A DNA stretch of 64,000 bases from CAMYLY01 sp036397755 (GTDB lineage Bacteria > Gemmatimonadota > Gemmatimonadetes > Gemmatimonadales > GWC2-71-9), in the NCBI GenBank assembly GCA_036397755.1, contig DASWII010000059.1, forward strand, positions 17,189 to 81,188, in the 5' to 3' direction. This document shows positions 34,588 to 43,851 of the stretch, one piece after another; positions within the stretch are counted from its first letter, which is position 1; each line of letters starts with the position of its first letter. Below the pieces are notes generated by a model. It had not been told where the DNA came from and ran no database searches. It saw only the letters and a list, made by a program, of their open reading frames with translations. The translations under genes and the position numbers were made by a program.

Positions 34588-35562
34588 TCACCGTGCCTTC
34601 AGCTTTCTGATCTCTTCCGTGAGGCGGGGCACAATCGAGAAGAGATCTCCGACCACTCCAAAGTCGGCCACTTTGAATATCGGGGCATCTCTGTCCTTGT
34701 TGATCGCGACGATGACCTTCGACGAGCGCATCCCGGCCAAGTGTTGAATCGCGCCCGAGATACCGATCGCCACGTACAGCTGCGGACTCACCGTCTTCCC
34801 GGTTTGGCCGACCTGCTCGGAGTGGGTTCGCCATCCGGCATCTACCACGGCCCGCGACGCGCCGACCGCACCGCCGAGTACTTCGGCCAGTTCTTCGATG
34901 AGCTTGAAGTTCTCGGGTTCCTTCAGGCCGCGCCCTCCCGATACCACGATGCTCGCCTCCGCGACATCGATCGCGGCACGCTCGGGCTGCTCCACACGAA
35001 CCGTCTTCGCCTTGCCCTCCACTACCGGCAGGGGCACGTCCTGCACCTCCGCCCCTCCGTCGGGCGCGACGGGCGCGGCGGGCGCGAAGGCATTGGGTCG
35101 CACCGAGATCACACACCGCTCAGCGGTGATCTTCACCCGAGCGACGGCCTTGGCCGAATATACCGAACGGGTAACCACTAGGCCGTCCGTCACGTCGATC
35201 GCCAGGACATCGGCGGCGAGCGCGCATTGGAGTCGCGCTGCGATCCGCGGCGCCAGGTCCTTGCCCATCGCGGTCGCCGGCACCACGACGAAGGCGGCAT
35301 CACTGAGTGCAGCCTGTTCCGCCACCACCGCGACGCAAACTTCCGCCTGGTACAATAGCACGGCATCACCGCCGGCCCGGAATACACGATCTGCTCCGAC
35401 ACGCCCGAGCCCGGTCACATCCAAGTCGCTCGGGCCGATCGCGAGCGCATGGACCTGCCCTCCTTGGGCACTCGCAATCAGGCGACCCGCGGCCAGGGCC
35501 TCGTGCGACACGTTCTTGATGGCGCCGTCGCGCTGCTCCAGGACTACCAGCACGTTCGCCAC
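34588..35562 (-). CDS. etfA: Electron transfer flavoprotein alpha subunit
   Basis: A 324-residue EtfA. The N-terminal domain starts NVLVVLEQRDGAIKNVSHEAL, and the C-terminal FAD domain is intact (VSGGRGLKEPENF, GASRAVVDAGW, QVGQTGKTVSPQLYVAIGIS, and a GAIQHLAGM helix). It forms a heterodimer with EtfB, carries FAD between acyl-CoA-type dehydrogenases and ETF-QO, and has the glutaryl-CoA-type dehydrogenase at 43.9-45.0 kb as one likely electron donor. Its GTG shares one base with the etfB stop, so the subunits are translated together. Confidence 0.96.
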   Translation of the reverse strand: MANVLVVLEQRDGAIKNVSHEALAAGRLIASAQGGQVHALAIGPSDLDVTGLGRVGADRVFRAGGDAVLLYQAEVCVAVVAEQAALSDAAFVVVPATAMGKDLAPRIAARLQCALAADVLAIDVTDGLVVTRSVYSAKAVARVKITAERCVISVRPNAFAPAAPVAPDGGAEVQDVPLPVVEGKAKTVRVEQPERAAIDVAEASIVVSGGRGLKEPENFKLIEELAEVLGGAVGASRAVVDAGWRTHSEQVGQTGKTVSPQLYVAIGISGAIQHLAGMRSSKVIVAINKDRDAPIFKVADFGVVGDLFSIVPRLTEEIRKLKAR

Positions 35563-36317
35563 TAGAGCACCTTCGCTTCGTTGCGGAGTGCCTCGAGAAG
35601 CGCGGGGACGGCATCCGGGCCTTCTCCGACGATGCGTCCCTCGGCGCGCGCCGGGGGGAGCTCGAGACCGATCACCGCGAGCCCCCCACCACCCAGCGCG
35701 ACGTCCTTGATCTCGAGCGGCTTCTTTTTCGCCATCATGATGCCACGCAAGGCAGGGTAACGCGGCTCGTTCAGCCCCTTCTCCGCCGTGAGAACCGCGG
35801 GCAACGCGAACTCGACCACTTCAACGCCACCCTCAATCTCACGGCGCGCAGTGCCGCCGTCCCCAGACCACTCGATCGACGACACCGCGGTCACACACGG
35901 CACACCCAACAGCTCCGCGACCATCGGCCCGACGCCGTGGTGATAGTCATCGATGGCGAGCTTCCCGAAGAGGACCAGATCGAACGAACTCGCGCCCAAC
36001 TCGTTCGCGAGTGCGCGCGCCGTCTCAAGCGGATCCGGCGGCACCGCCTCGCACCTGAGTAACACGCCGCGATCGGCACCCATGGCGAGTGCCGTACGGA
36101 TCGTCTCCTGGCTGGCATCGCTTCCCAGGGACACCACGACGACCTCGCCACCACCGGCTTCCTTCAGGCGGAGAGCCTCTTCGACCGCATACTCGTCATA
36201 GGGATTCAGTACGAACTTCACGCCGGCGTCTTCGATCGAACGACCGTCCGCGGCGACCTTGATCCGCGTTTCGGTGTCCGGCGTACGCTTCACGCAGACA
36301 GCGATCTTCACGACCAC
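35562..36317 (-). CDS. etfB: Electron transfer flavoprotein beta subunit
   Basis: A 251-residue EtfB, first gene of its operon. It has KIAVCVKRTPDTETRIKV at the N-terminus, the NPYDEYAVEEALRLKEAGG signature, the AMGADRG helix, and LFGKLAIDDYHHGVGP where the CxxC-like or FGK region contacts AMP. The leucine-rich recognition segment that docks dehydrogenases (RYPALRGIMMAKKKP) is present. The upstream gap of 82 bases to corA contains an imperfect GC-rich hairpin and probably the operon promoter. Confidence 0.96.
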   Translation of the reverse strand: MVVKIAVCVKRTPDTETRIKVAADGRSIEDAGVKFVLNPYDEYAVEEALRLKEAGGGEVVVVSLGSDASQETIRTALAMGADRGVLLRCEAVPPDPLETARALANELGASSFDLVLFGKLAIDDYHHGVGPMVAELLGVPCVTAVSSIEWSGDGGTARREIEGGVEVVEFALPAVLTAEKGLNEPRYPALRGIMMAKKKPLEIKDVALGGGGLAVIGLELPPARAEGRIVGEGPDAVPALLEALRNEAKVL

Positions 36318-36399
36318 CTCAAACCCACGATTGTTGCGGTAAGACCCGTTTCCCGGGATGGGGACGGGAAGCTACCCATGTGCCCAAAACGTCGCAACG

Positions 36400-37470
36400 C
36401 TACAACCAATCTCGCCGTTTGAAGAACCACACCAGTGTGCCGCCTATGGCAACCATCACGCCCCAAACGGCCCAATACCCATATCGCCAATGCAGCTCCG
36501 GCATGTTCGCAAAGTTCATCCCGTACACGCCGGCGACGAACGTCATGGGAATGAAGATAGTCGCGATAATCGTGAGCACCTTCATGACCTGGTTCATGTG
36601 ATGACTCATGCGTGACATGTGGAGATCGGCAAGACTCAGCGTCAGTTCCCGCAGGGTCTCGGTCGATTCCGCCATGCGGACGGCGTGGTCCGCCACGTCC
36701 CGGAGGAACGGCAACGTGGTCTTCTTGATCAGCGGAGAATCACCCCGCAGGAGCGTGTGGATCAAATCCCGCACCGGAACGACGGTGCGGCGCACCTGCA
36801 GCAGCGCACGGCGCACGGCGTGGATGTCCCTGAGCGGTTCACTCACACTGTCGTCATCGACGAGTTCGTCAAGCTCCTCCACCCGATCGCCGATGCGCTC
36901 GAGGGCCACGAAGTAGTTGTCGACGACGACATCCAACAGGGCGTACAGGAGGTAGTCCGCTCCCGCCTTGCGCACCCGTCCCCGCGCATGCCTAATGCGG
37001 TCTCGGATCGGATCGAAGACGTCGCCCCTGCGCTCCTGAAACGTCAGCACCACGTTCGCCGTGAGGATCAAGCTGACCTGCTCGCTGTCCACGGCGTACC
37101 CGTCTTCCTTGTCTTCGGTCACCATCAGCATGTGGAGCACCACGTACAAATGGTCCTCAAACTCATCGACTTTGGGTCGCTGGCTGGTATGTAAGACATC
37201 TTCCAGCATGAGCGGGTGCAATCCGAAGTCCGCTCCAAGAGCTTCGACGACATCCGCGCGATGCACCCCCTCGACGTTGATCCACGTGACCCCCCCGGCG
37301 CGAGCCAGCTCCCGGCAGGCGGCCGCGGAATCGACTTCGACTTCTTCGAACTCGTCTGGACCGTAGCGGATGACCGTCAGCCGGACCGGGCCCGTACCTT
37401 CGGACGTGCTGACGTCCAACGATCCCGGCGCCGTCCCAACCCGACCATACCGTTCGAACAGTCGTTGCAT
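36400..37470 (-). CDS. corA: CorA-type magnesium/cobalt transporter
   Basis: A 356-residue CorA family channel. The large cytoplasmic N-terminal domain contains the family pattern (TWINVEGVHRADVVEALG, LHPLMLEDVLHTSQRPKVDEF), a long helix follows, and two C-terminal membrane helices flank the pore signature YGMNFANMPEL, which contains the essential GMN. The C-terminus KRRDWL is basic as usual. It should move magnesium inward as a pentamer. Start is ATG 37470, five bases after the CDGSH gene's stop; an in-frame extension upstream overlaps that gene and is not conserved. Confidence 0.94.
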   Translation of the reverse strand: MQRLFERYGRVGTAPGSLDVSTSEGTGPVRLTVIRYGPDEFEEVEVDSAAACRELARAGGVTWINVEGVHRADVVEALGADFGLHPLMLEDVLHTSQRPKVDEFEDHLYVVLHMLMVTEDKEDGYAVDSEQVSLILTANVVLTFQERRGDVFDPIRDRIRHARGRVRKAGADYLLYALLDVVVDNYFVALERIGDRVEELDELVDDDSVSEPLRDIHAVRRALLQVRRTVVPVRDLIHTLLRGDSPLIKKTTLPFLRDVADHAVRMAESTETLRELTLSLADLHMSRMSHHMNQVMKVLTIIATIFIPMTFVAGVYGMNFANMPELHWRYGYWAVWGVMVAIGGTLVWFFKRRDWL

Positions 37471-37474
37471 TAGG

Positions 37475-37675
37475 CTACTCCCCTGAATCGAGCGCCGCGT
37501 CGGCAAACCCGACTCGCTGGTGGCTGCCGTCGCAAAACGGCTTGGTTCGCGAGTGTCCGCAGCGACACAACACGAAGTCTTCACCGACCGGGATCGCGTT
37601 CCCCTCGTGATCGACCAGCGCCACCGCGCCCTGGACACGATACGGGCCGTCCTTCCGCACTTTGATCGTCGCCAT
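37475..37675 (-). CDS. CDGSH iron-sulfur domain protein
   Basis: A 66-residue single-domain protein. It carries one CDGSH [2Fe-2S] motif, CRCGHSRTKPFCDGSH, with the three cysteines and one histidine that bind the cluster. The N-terminal half (YRVQGAVALVDHEGNAIP) matches the strand region of small bacterial CDGSH proteins. It is soluble and probably handles electrons or clusters; its partner is unknown. The start has GGAGGG upstream. It sits between polX and corA with gaps of 16 and 4 bases. Confidence 0.92.
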   Translation of the reverse strand: MATIKVRKDGPYRVQGAVALVDHEGNAIPVGEDFVLCRCGHSRTKPFCDGSHQRVGFADAALDSGE

Positions 37676-37691
37676 GGATTCCCTCCAATAA

Positions 37692-39446
37692 TCAGCCCAG
37701 CCGTCGAGTCGCGGCGAGCAGTTCGTCGAGCGGTTGCGTGTTCAACACGTCACTCGGGCTCAACCAGGCGCGCCGGGCCTGCTCGATGCCATAATGCATG
37801 AGATCCAGGTCCCGCACCCGGTGAGCATCCGTGCTGATCACGACCTTGACCCCCAGCTCCTTGGCGCGCATCAGGTGCGTGTCGCGGAGGTCAAGGCGAT
37901 CCGGGTGGGCATTCAATTCGACCGCGACCCCGCGCTCGGCGGCCGCCTCGAGTACGGTATCGACATCGAACACCATCGGATCGCGACGGTTCAAGAGGCG
38001 ACCCGTGGGGTGAGCCAGCACATCGACCCGGCTGTGCTCCAGCGCCCGTGTAATGCGAGCCGTTTGCTCCGCTGACGGCAAATCGAGGCGCGAATGCACC
38101 GACACCACCACGAGATCGAGCGCCTCGAGCATCTCGTCCTCCAGATCGAGCGAGCCATCTGCCAGGATGTCCACCTCGACACTGCGCAATATGCGGATCT
38201 CGGGATGACGCGCCTGCACCTCCTCGATCTCGACCCACTGCTGGCGCATTCTGGCGGCATCGAGTCCGCCGGTCATCGCCAACGCCTTCGAATGATCGGT
38301 AATGGCGAGGTACTCGTACCCCTTGGCGCTGCAAGCCCTCGCCATCGCCTCGATGCTCTCCGTGCCGTCCGACCACGTGGAGTGCATTTGCAGATCACCT
38401 CGCATGTCGGCCAACGTGATCAGGGAAGGGAGCGCGTCTTCACGCGCGGCTTCCAGCTCGCCGCGGTCTTCACGGAGTTCCGGAACGATGTACGGCATGC
38501 CGAGCGCCTCGTAGACCTCTCGCTCGTCTCGACCGGCGACGCACTCGCCGGCATAGGGGTCGTCATCTTGCGCCTGCGCCGGGTCCACCTTGAACACACC
38601 GTACTCGGAGATCCGTAGGCCTCTCGCCACGGCCCAGGTCCGCAGTTTGACGTTGTGCGCTTTGGAGCCGGTGAAGTACTGCAGTGCGGCGCCGTAGCTC
38701 TCGGGCGGAACGGCCCGGAGGTCGACCTGCAGACCGCCGCCAAGCCGCACGGTGGCCCGGGTCCCCCGCGCGCGTTCCACTGCCCGGACGTTCGGATATC
38801 GCGTGAAATGTTCGATGACGGATTGACCATCCGTCGCCGCTACAAGAACATCGACGTCACCCACCGTCTCCACCCGCCGCCGATAGCTGCCCGCAACCTC
38901 GACACACAACGCCTCCTCGCACCCGGCGAGATACTCGAGCAGCGGTTGCACCAACTCGTCCACGTCGCCGAGCGGGATGCGAGCCCCCCGTCGACGATAC
39001 CCTTCGATTGCCCGGAGGATCTTGTCCTGGGACTTCGCCCCGAACCCCCTGAGCTCGGCGATCGCTCCGGACCGGGCCGCCTGCTCCAAGGCATCGATCG
39101 TGGTGATCCCGATGGCTTCCCACAGCACCCGCACTCGTTTTGCTCCGACGCCAGGAAGTCTGACGAGCTCGACCAGGCTGCGCGGGATCTCATCAGTGAG
39201 TTGATCCAGCATTGCGAGGCGACCCGTCGTAACCAGCTCCGCGATGTGACGCGCCAGATCCTTGCCGATCGCGGGCAGCTCGGTGAGATCCGTCCCTTCG
39301 GCGACAAGCTTCCGCATGGGGGTCGTGTGTGTCTCGACCGTGCGGGCCGCGTTCTCATACGCACGGATCCGGAACGGATTGGCCCCCTTGATCTCGAGCA
39401 GAGTCGAGATCTCGTCCAGGATCGCCGCAATCTCGACGTTCTCCAC
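37692..39446 (-). CDS. polX: Family X DNA polymerase / 3'-5' exonuclease
   Basis: A 584-residue bacterial PolX for gap filling in base excision repair. Order: a helix-hairpin-helix lyase-like domain (1-100, IRAYENAARTVE), two HhH units (ELVRLPGVGAKRV), polymerase fingers/palm with the GSYRRR and DVDVLV metal site, and a C-terminal PHP nuclease domain from about residue 335 (GDLQMHSTWSDGTES, AITDHSKAL, EVDILADGSLDL, NAHPDRLD). All key PHP histidines appear. Start is a GTG two bases after the ligA stop, so polX and ligA form a repair pair: fill and seal. Confidence 0.95.
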   Translation of the reverse strand: MENVEIAAILDEISTLLEIKGANPFRIRAYENAARTVETHTTPMRKLVAEGTDLTELPAIGKDLARHIAELVTTGRLAMLDQLTDEIPRSLVELVRLPGVGAKRVRVLWEAIGITTIDALEQAARSGAIAELRGFGAKSQDKILRAIEGYRRRGARIPLGDVDELVQPLLEYLAGCEEALCVEVAGSYRRRVETVGDVDVLVAATDGQSVIEHFTRYPNVRAVERARGTRATVRLGGGLQVDLRAVPPESYGAALQYFTGSKAHNVKLRTWAVARGLRISEYGVFKVDPAQAQDDDPYAGECVAGRDEREVYEALGMPYIVPELREDRGELEAAREDALPSLITLADMRGDLQMHSTWSDGTESIEAMARACSAKGYEYLAITDHSKALAMTGGLDAARMRQQWVEIEEVQARHPEIRILRSVEVDILADGSLDLEDEMLEALDLVVVSVHSRLDLPSAEQTARITRALEHSRVDVLAHPTGRLLNRRDPMVFDVDTVLEAAAERGVAVELNAHPDRLDLRDTHLMRAKELGVKVVISTDAHRVRDLDLMHYGIEQARRAWLSPSDVLNTQPLDELLAATRRLG

Positions 39447-39448
39447 GT

Positions 39449-41467
39449 TCAGATGTTGGCGCCGTGCCGACGCAGCAGCGTGAGGAACTCGTGCTCGTCC
39501 AGCACCGGCACGTTGAGCTGGCGCGCGGTTTCGTGCTTGCCGCCCGGGTCGGCCCCCACCACCACGAAATCCGTTTCGCCGCTCACCGCGGAGGTGACGC
39601 GTCCCCCCAGTTGCTCCACCACGCGCTTGGCGTCGTGGCGCGAGAGCCGCTGTAGACCGCCCGTGAACACGAACTTCTTTCCGGTCAGGGGAGTTCCTGC
39701 CTCGAGGGGCTCTGCCTGAGCGATGTGCACTCGGCCGTCCAGCAACTGTTCCAGGATTCGGCTGTTGCGAGCATCCCGAAAGAATTCGGCGATCTGGTGG
39801 GCCATCTTGGGGCCGATGCCCGGCACCGCCTCGAGCTCGTCTTCCGTTGCGGACCTGATCGCCTGCAATTGCCCGAAATGCCTCGCCAAGGCGCGGGCGA
39901 CGGTCACGCCGACCTCGGGGATACCAAGCCCGTACAGCAGGCGCGCGAGGGTAGGGCGCGCGGCAGCCTGGATCGCATCGATCAGGTTTTGGGCCGATTT
40001 GGTCGCGAAGCCGTCGAGCTCCACGAGCTGCTCGACTCGAAGATCGAACAACTCCGGGAGGTGTCGGACCACGCCGGTGGCGACGAAGAGCTTCGCCGAT
40101 TCCTCACCCAATCCCTCGATGTCGAGGGCCTCGCGGGATCCGAAATGCTGCAACCTCGCGGCCAACTGGGCGGGGCAGTCGAATCCGTTCGGGCACACGA
40201 CAAACGGCCCGCGCTCCACGACCGCCGATCCACAGGATGGACACTGCGACGGCCAGGCGAAGGGCGCAGCGCGCTTGCGATCGGGTTCATCGACACGTTC
40301 GACGACCTGCGGGATCACGTCGCCCGCTCGCTGGACGCGCACCCGATCTCCCTCGCGAATGTCCTTACGCTCCAGCTCGTGGCGATTGTGCAAGGTCGCG
40401 CGGCTCACGGTTACGCCGCCGAGTTCGACCGGGCGGAGCAGCGCCACCGGCGTGATCACACCGGTACGACCGACCGACGCGATGATCCCCAACACGCGGG
40501 TCACCTCCTTGCGCGGAGGGAACTTGAAGGCGAAGGCCCACCGCGGGTGGTGTGAGGTCGTCCCAAGCAAGGCGCGTTGCGCGATGTCGTCCAGCTTGAC
40601 CACGACGCCATCGATCTCAAACTCAAGATCGTCGCGTTGCGCCGCCAACTCGGCGTGACAGGCCAAGATCGTCGCCGCATCCGGCGCCCGCCACACGAGG
40701 TCCGTCGTCGGGAATCCCCACGCCTTGAGGCGTTCACGCGCTTCCCATTGCGTGTGCGGAAGCTCGCCGCGTGCTTCCAACACATCATACGCAATGATCT
40801 CCAAAGGGCGTTGGGCGGTGATCTGGGGATCCAGCTGTCGGAGGGCTCCCGCGGCGGCATTTCTCGGATTCGCAAAGGGCTCGGCACCTCCAGCGAGGAG
40901 CCCGGCGTTGAGCGCCTCAAACGCACCGACGCGCATCATCACCTCTGCGCGTACCGCCAAGAAGGATGGAAGACCCCCGGCGGGCCTCAATCGCAAGGGC
41001 ACAGACCGAATCGTGCGGACGTTCTCGGTCACCCCTTCGCCGATGCGTCCGTCGCCCCGCGTCGCCGCACGCGTCAGGTTCCCCCGCTCGTAGACGAGCT
41101 CGACGGACGCCCCATCGAACTTGGGCTCCACGACGAACGTCGCGTCCGGCACCAGCCTGCGCACGCGGTCCGTGAAACGCTCGACCGCGGCCGGGTCGGC
41201 ATCTGAATCGAGGCTCAACAGCGGAGCGGCGTGCTCGACGGCGGGGAACTTATCCAACACCCTCCCGCCCAAATGCTGGGTCGGAGAGTCCGGAGCAAGT
41301 AGGTCCGGGTGCTCGCGCTCGATCGCCTTCAGTTCCGTAAACAGTGCGTCGTATTCCGCATCGGAGATCTCCGGTGCGTCTTTGACATGATAGAGATAGT
41401 CATGGTGGCGGATGGCCGCCCGCAGTTCCCGGACGCGCTGTTCCGCCGCGACGCGACTCAGGCGCAT
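39449..41467 (-). CDS. ligA: NAD-dependent DNA ligase
   Basis: A 672-residue LigA. The Ia domain (AAIRHHDYLYHV with PEISDAEYDALF) is followed by the adenylation lysine in EPKFDGASV, the OB fold, a four-cysteine zinc finger (CPSCG, then CPNGFDCPAQ), HhH repeats (FGSREALDIEGLG, LYGLGIPEVG) and a C-terminal BRCT domain (KFVFTGGL). Complete by length. I chose ATG 41467, which gives the standard N-terminus; an upstream in-frame codon at 41536 adds 23 non-conserved residues. Confidence 0.97.
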   Translation of the reverse strand: MRLSRVAAEQRVRELRAAIRHHDYLYHVKDAPEISDAEYDALFTELKAIEREHPDLLAPDSPTQHLGGRVLDKFPAVEHAAPLLSLDSDADPAAVERFTDRVRRLVPDATFVVEPKFDGASVELVYERGNLTRAATRGDGRIGEGVTENVRTIRSVPLRLRPAGGLPSFLAVRAEVMMRVGAFEALNAGLLAGGAEPFANPRNAAAGALRQLDPQITAQRPLEIIAYDVLEARGELPHTQWEARERLKAWGFPTTDLVWRAPDAATILACHAELAAQRDDLEFEIDGVVVKLDDIAQRALLGTTSHHPRWAFAFKFPPRKEVTRVLGIIASVGRTGVITPVALLRPVELGGVTVSRATLHNRHELERKDIREGDRVRVQRAGDVIPQVVERVDEPDRKRAAPFAWPSQCPSCGSAVVERGPFVVCPNGFDCPAQLAARLQHFGSREALDIEGLGEESAKLFVATGVVRHLPELFDLRVEQLVELDGFATKSAQNLIDAIQAAARPTLARLLYGLGIPEVGVTVARALARHFGQLQAIRSATEDELEAVPGIGPKMAHQIAEFFRDARNSRILEQLLDGRVHIAQAEPLEAGTPLTGKKFVFTGGLQRLSRHDAKRVVEQLGGRVTSAVSGETDFVVVGADPGGKHETARQLNVPVLDEHEFLTLLRRHGANI

Positions 41468-41563
41468 GGCTCCTCGATCGGTGTGCCGTACCCAGTCCCA
41501 CCCGATCCGGGTGGGGTCCGCTAAAGATGCAGACACCCCGCAGCGTGGCCAAGCGCGTCGCCG

Positions 41564-43108
41564 TCATCCTCGCGCGGCGATGTGCCGGACCGGTCGAAAT
41601 CGCCGGACCATCTCGGCCGCGACCCGCTCGGCGTTCGCCAGAATCGTCAGGCTCGTATTCACGGCCAGCGACGATGGAATGATCGCACCGTCGCTCACGA
41701 ACAGACCCGGGTATCCGAAGACCTCCCCCGTCGCATCGACGACACCCGATGCGCGCGTGTTGGCCATGCGGCACGAGCCCACCTGGTGCGCCGTCGAGAA
41801 GTGCAGGTCGCCGTGCGGCTGCCCGTCACCGCGAAGAAAGTCCGCCTTGATGAGCCGGCAACGGTTGCGATCGAAGATCGAGTTCAGGAGCGCGGTAGTC
41901 TCGTCGTAGTAGGTGCGAAGATCATCGGTGACGTCGAGATGCGGGACGACATCCCCGTCATTCCGTAGACGCAGCGTGCCAATGGGAGGCGTCATACCGA
42001 ACGCCACGAGCACCATCAGTCGGCGGCGGCATCGCCGCATGAGCTCGAGATTGGCTTCACCCCAGTAGGACGGATGGCGGGGATCACCGTCGAGACGAAT
42101 CCGTGCCGATGCCACCAGCTGGAGCGGCAGGGGCTTGGCGGTCGCGATGGTCAGTCCATGGGAGCGAAGAAACTCGTAGGAGATCATGCCCGGATGCGAC
42201 CGACCCGTGAACAGGTCCCCGTCGGGCAGCTCGTCGCTCAGCAAGGCCGCAGCCTTGACGCCGCCGTTGAATGCCACATTCCTGCCCAGTTGATCGCTGA
42301 GATCCGGAAGCTGGCGGTGCGACCCCATCAACAGGCGGGCCGAACCGACCGTTCCGGCACCGAGAATCACGACCCGTGCCCGATACCGCCGGCGCTGTCC
42401 AGTAGAGCGATGCACGGCCAGCACTTCATATCGGAGCGGCAGAGTGTGAATCGGCCCGTCGGCCGCGCGGTAAGACCGATCGTCGATAGGGCGAATCAGC
42501 TGGGCGTCAACGTCGGTCTCGATCTGCGCCCCCGCCGACACGGCTTGCGGCAGGTAGTTCATGAGTAGCGTCTGCTTCGCCCCGTAGATACACCCCGTCA
42601 CGCAGTACCCGCTGCCAACGCAGTTTCGCACGGCGTACCGCGCCCGGTCGCAGCTGTATCCCAGGTTCTTCATCATCGTGGCGAAGACGAGCCCGCTCCG
42701 CGGCACCTCGTCGACGGCGATCTGCTCGACGCGCAGCATCTGTTCCGCGATGTCGTAGAAGGGGTCCATCGCCGACCGGTCCACTCCCGCGGGCCATAGC
42801 CGCGCTCCATTCTGATCGACCTGCTCAAAGGCCAAGCTCGGCGCCCGAAGCGACACCATCTCATAAAATCCCGAGCCGCCACCCAACGCCTCGGCATAGG
42901 TGAGACTCAGGCCATCTCCCGATACCCCCTTCAGGTACTTCAGCAGGTACTCGGGGTCCTGTGTCTGCCGGAAGTCGCGGTTCGGATCGATCCTGGGGCC
43001 ACGCTCAAGCATGCGCACCCGTAAGCCTGCCTTCGCCAAACGGAGTGCCGGCGCGGCAGCGCCGAATCCGGTGCCGATGACCAGGACGTCTGTCTCAATC
43101 GCTCGCAC
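41564..43108 (-). CDS. GMC-type flavin oxidoreductase
   Basis: A 514-residue FAD enzyme of the glucose-methanol-choline group. It has VLVIGTGFGAAAPALRLAKAG for FAD, an ALGGGSGFY loop, CVGSGYCVTGC and VILGAGTVGSARLL, and the C-terminal STAHQVGSCRM...SVN-type signature (FSTAHQVGSCRMANT, then VSDGAIIPSSLAVNTSLTI), where the His/Asn pair of the family sits. It resembles cholesterol-oxidase-like or gluconate-dehydrogenase-like members; substrate unknown. No signal peptide; export, if any, would depend on the small upstream gene. Confidence 0.85.
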   Translation of the reverse strand: MRAIETDVLVIGTGFGAAAPALRLAKAGLRVRMLERGPRIDPNRDFRQTQDPEYLLKYLKGVSGDGLSLTYAEALGGGSGFYEMVSLRAPSLAFEQVDQNGARLWPAGVDRSAMDPFYDIAEQMLRVEQIAVDEVPRSGLVFATMMKNLGYSCDRARYAVRNCVGSGYCVTGCIYGAKQTLLMNYLPQAVSAGAQIETDVDAQLIRPIDDRSYRAADGPIHTLPLRYEVLAVHRSTGQRRRYRARVVILGAGTVGSARLLMGSHRQLPDLSDQLGRNVAFNGGVKAAALLSDELPDGDLFTGRSHPGMISYEFLRSHGLTIATAKPLPLQLVASARIRLDGDPRHPSYWGEANLELMRRCRRRLMVLVAFGMTPPIGTLRLRNDGDVVPHLDVTDDLRTYYDETTALLNSIFDRNRCRLIKADFLRGDGQPHGDLHFSTAHQVGSCRMANTRASGVVDATGEVFGYPGLFVSDGAIIPSSLAVNTSLTILANAERVAAEMVRRFRPVRHIAARG

Positions 43109-43117
43109 GGGACTCTC

Positions 43118-43714
43118 CTACGATGGGTTTCCATTCGCCGACAGCGGCGTCGGAAGGAACGCCTGCGGATTGGGATAGGTGACGGCCGCAAGCCCCTCGA
43201 ATCGATATGGGCCGCCGAAGTCGATCTCGGTGCAGCTTCCGTCCTCGCACCACAGGCCGGCGTAGAACACGATCTGAGTGAGGAAGATTGCTCCGCCGTA
43301 GAGCCGCGCCGTCACGCCGCCCACCCGCAGGGCGTCCTCGATAATCCGCGTTCGCTCCGAGCGCGTCAGCCGCTCGAACGGCGTCTCCCGGCCCGTTGCA
43401 TACGCACGGCGCGTGAGGTCGGACGCGAGAAACGGTGCGTACTTGGCGAGCGGAAATCGAGCATCTTGGTACGCGGCGGCCACCGCATGTGCGTGATTTC
43501 CGTCGCTGGGAACGACCGCATCGGCGAACCCGGCAAGCACTCCGCGCACGAGTTCCGGGTCGCTCTGAAAATCTTCCGGATACCACCGCAGCACAATGCG
43601 CAGCGGTGTGCAGGCAGCCAACGCGCCACACGCCCCTACTAGCGACAGCTGGGCAACCGCCCGCCGACGCGTGATACCCGGTCGAAAGCTCGTAGGTGAT
43701 GGTGGCAGCGCCAT
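43118..43714 (-). CDS. Gluconate 2-dehydrogenase subunit 3-like exported partner
   Basis: A 198-residue protein preceding the GMC enzyme by nine bases. It starts with a three-arginine stretch (TRRRAVAQLSLVG), a weak Tat-like pattern, and a lipobox-like LAAC (about residue 33), so it could be a Tat-exported lipoprotein that carries the GMC subunit with it, as gluconate 2-dehydrogenase subunit 3 does. The body (about 50-130, GVLAGFADAVVPSDG and FERLTRSERTRIIEDALR) matches the general style of that family. I start at ATG 43714; an earlier frame start adds 14 residues. The pairing is inference from order and similarity. Confidence 0.65.
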   Translation of the reverse strand: MALPPSPTSFRPGITRRRAVAQLSLVGACGALAACTPLRIVLRWYPEDFQSDPELVRGVLAGFADAVVPSDGNHAHAVAAAYQDARFPLAKYAPFLASDLTRRAYATGRETPFERLTRSERTRIIEDALRVGGVTARLYGGAIFLTQIVFYAGLWCEDGSCTEIDFGGPYRFEGLAAVTYPNPQAFLPTPLSANGNPS

Positions 43715-43793
43715 GATTCGCCTCCTTGCGCTACCACGTTCGTCCCGCGATCCCAAGCCACCGTCAAGCGGCGCAAGGACCCGTCAAGAACGA

Positions 43794-43832
43794 CCGGAGC
43801 CCCGGATCCGCATCAGGGATCCGGGGCTCCGG
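43794..43832. terminator. Strong 16-bp hairpin downstream of the acyl-CoA dehydrogenase
   Basis: A perfect 16-bp inverted repeat, CCGGAGCCCCGGATCC and its complement, with a 7-base loop (GCATCAG). It lies 20 bases after the stop of the glutaryl-CoA-type dehydrogenase gene (minus strand) and before the lipoprotein/GMC pair. In the minus-strand direction TCGTTCTTGACGG follows, a weak T-rich tail, so it is a likely terminator. Confidence 0.75.
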
Positions 43833-43851
43833 TCACCAGCGGAGGCGGAGG

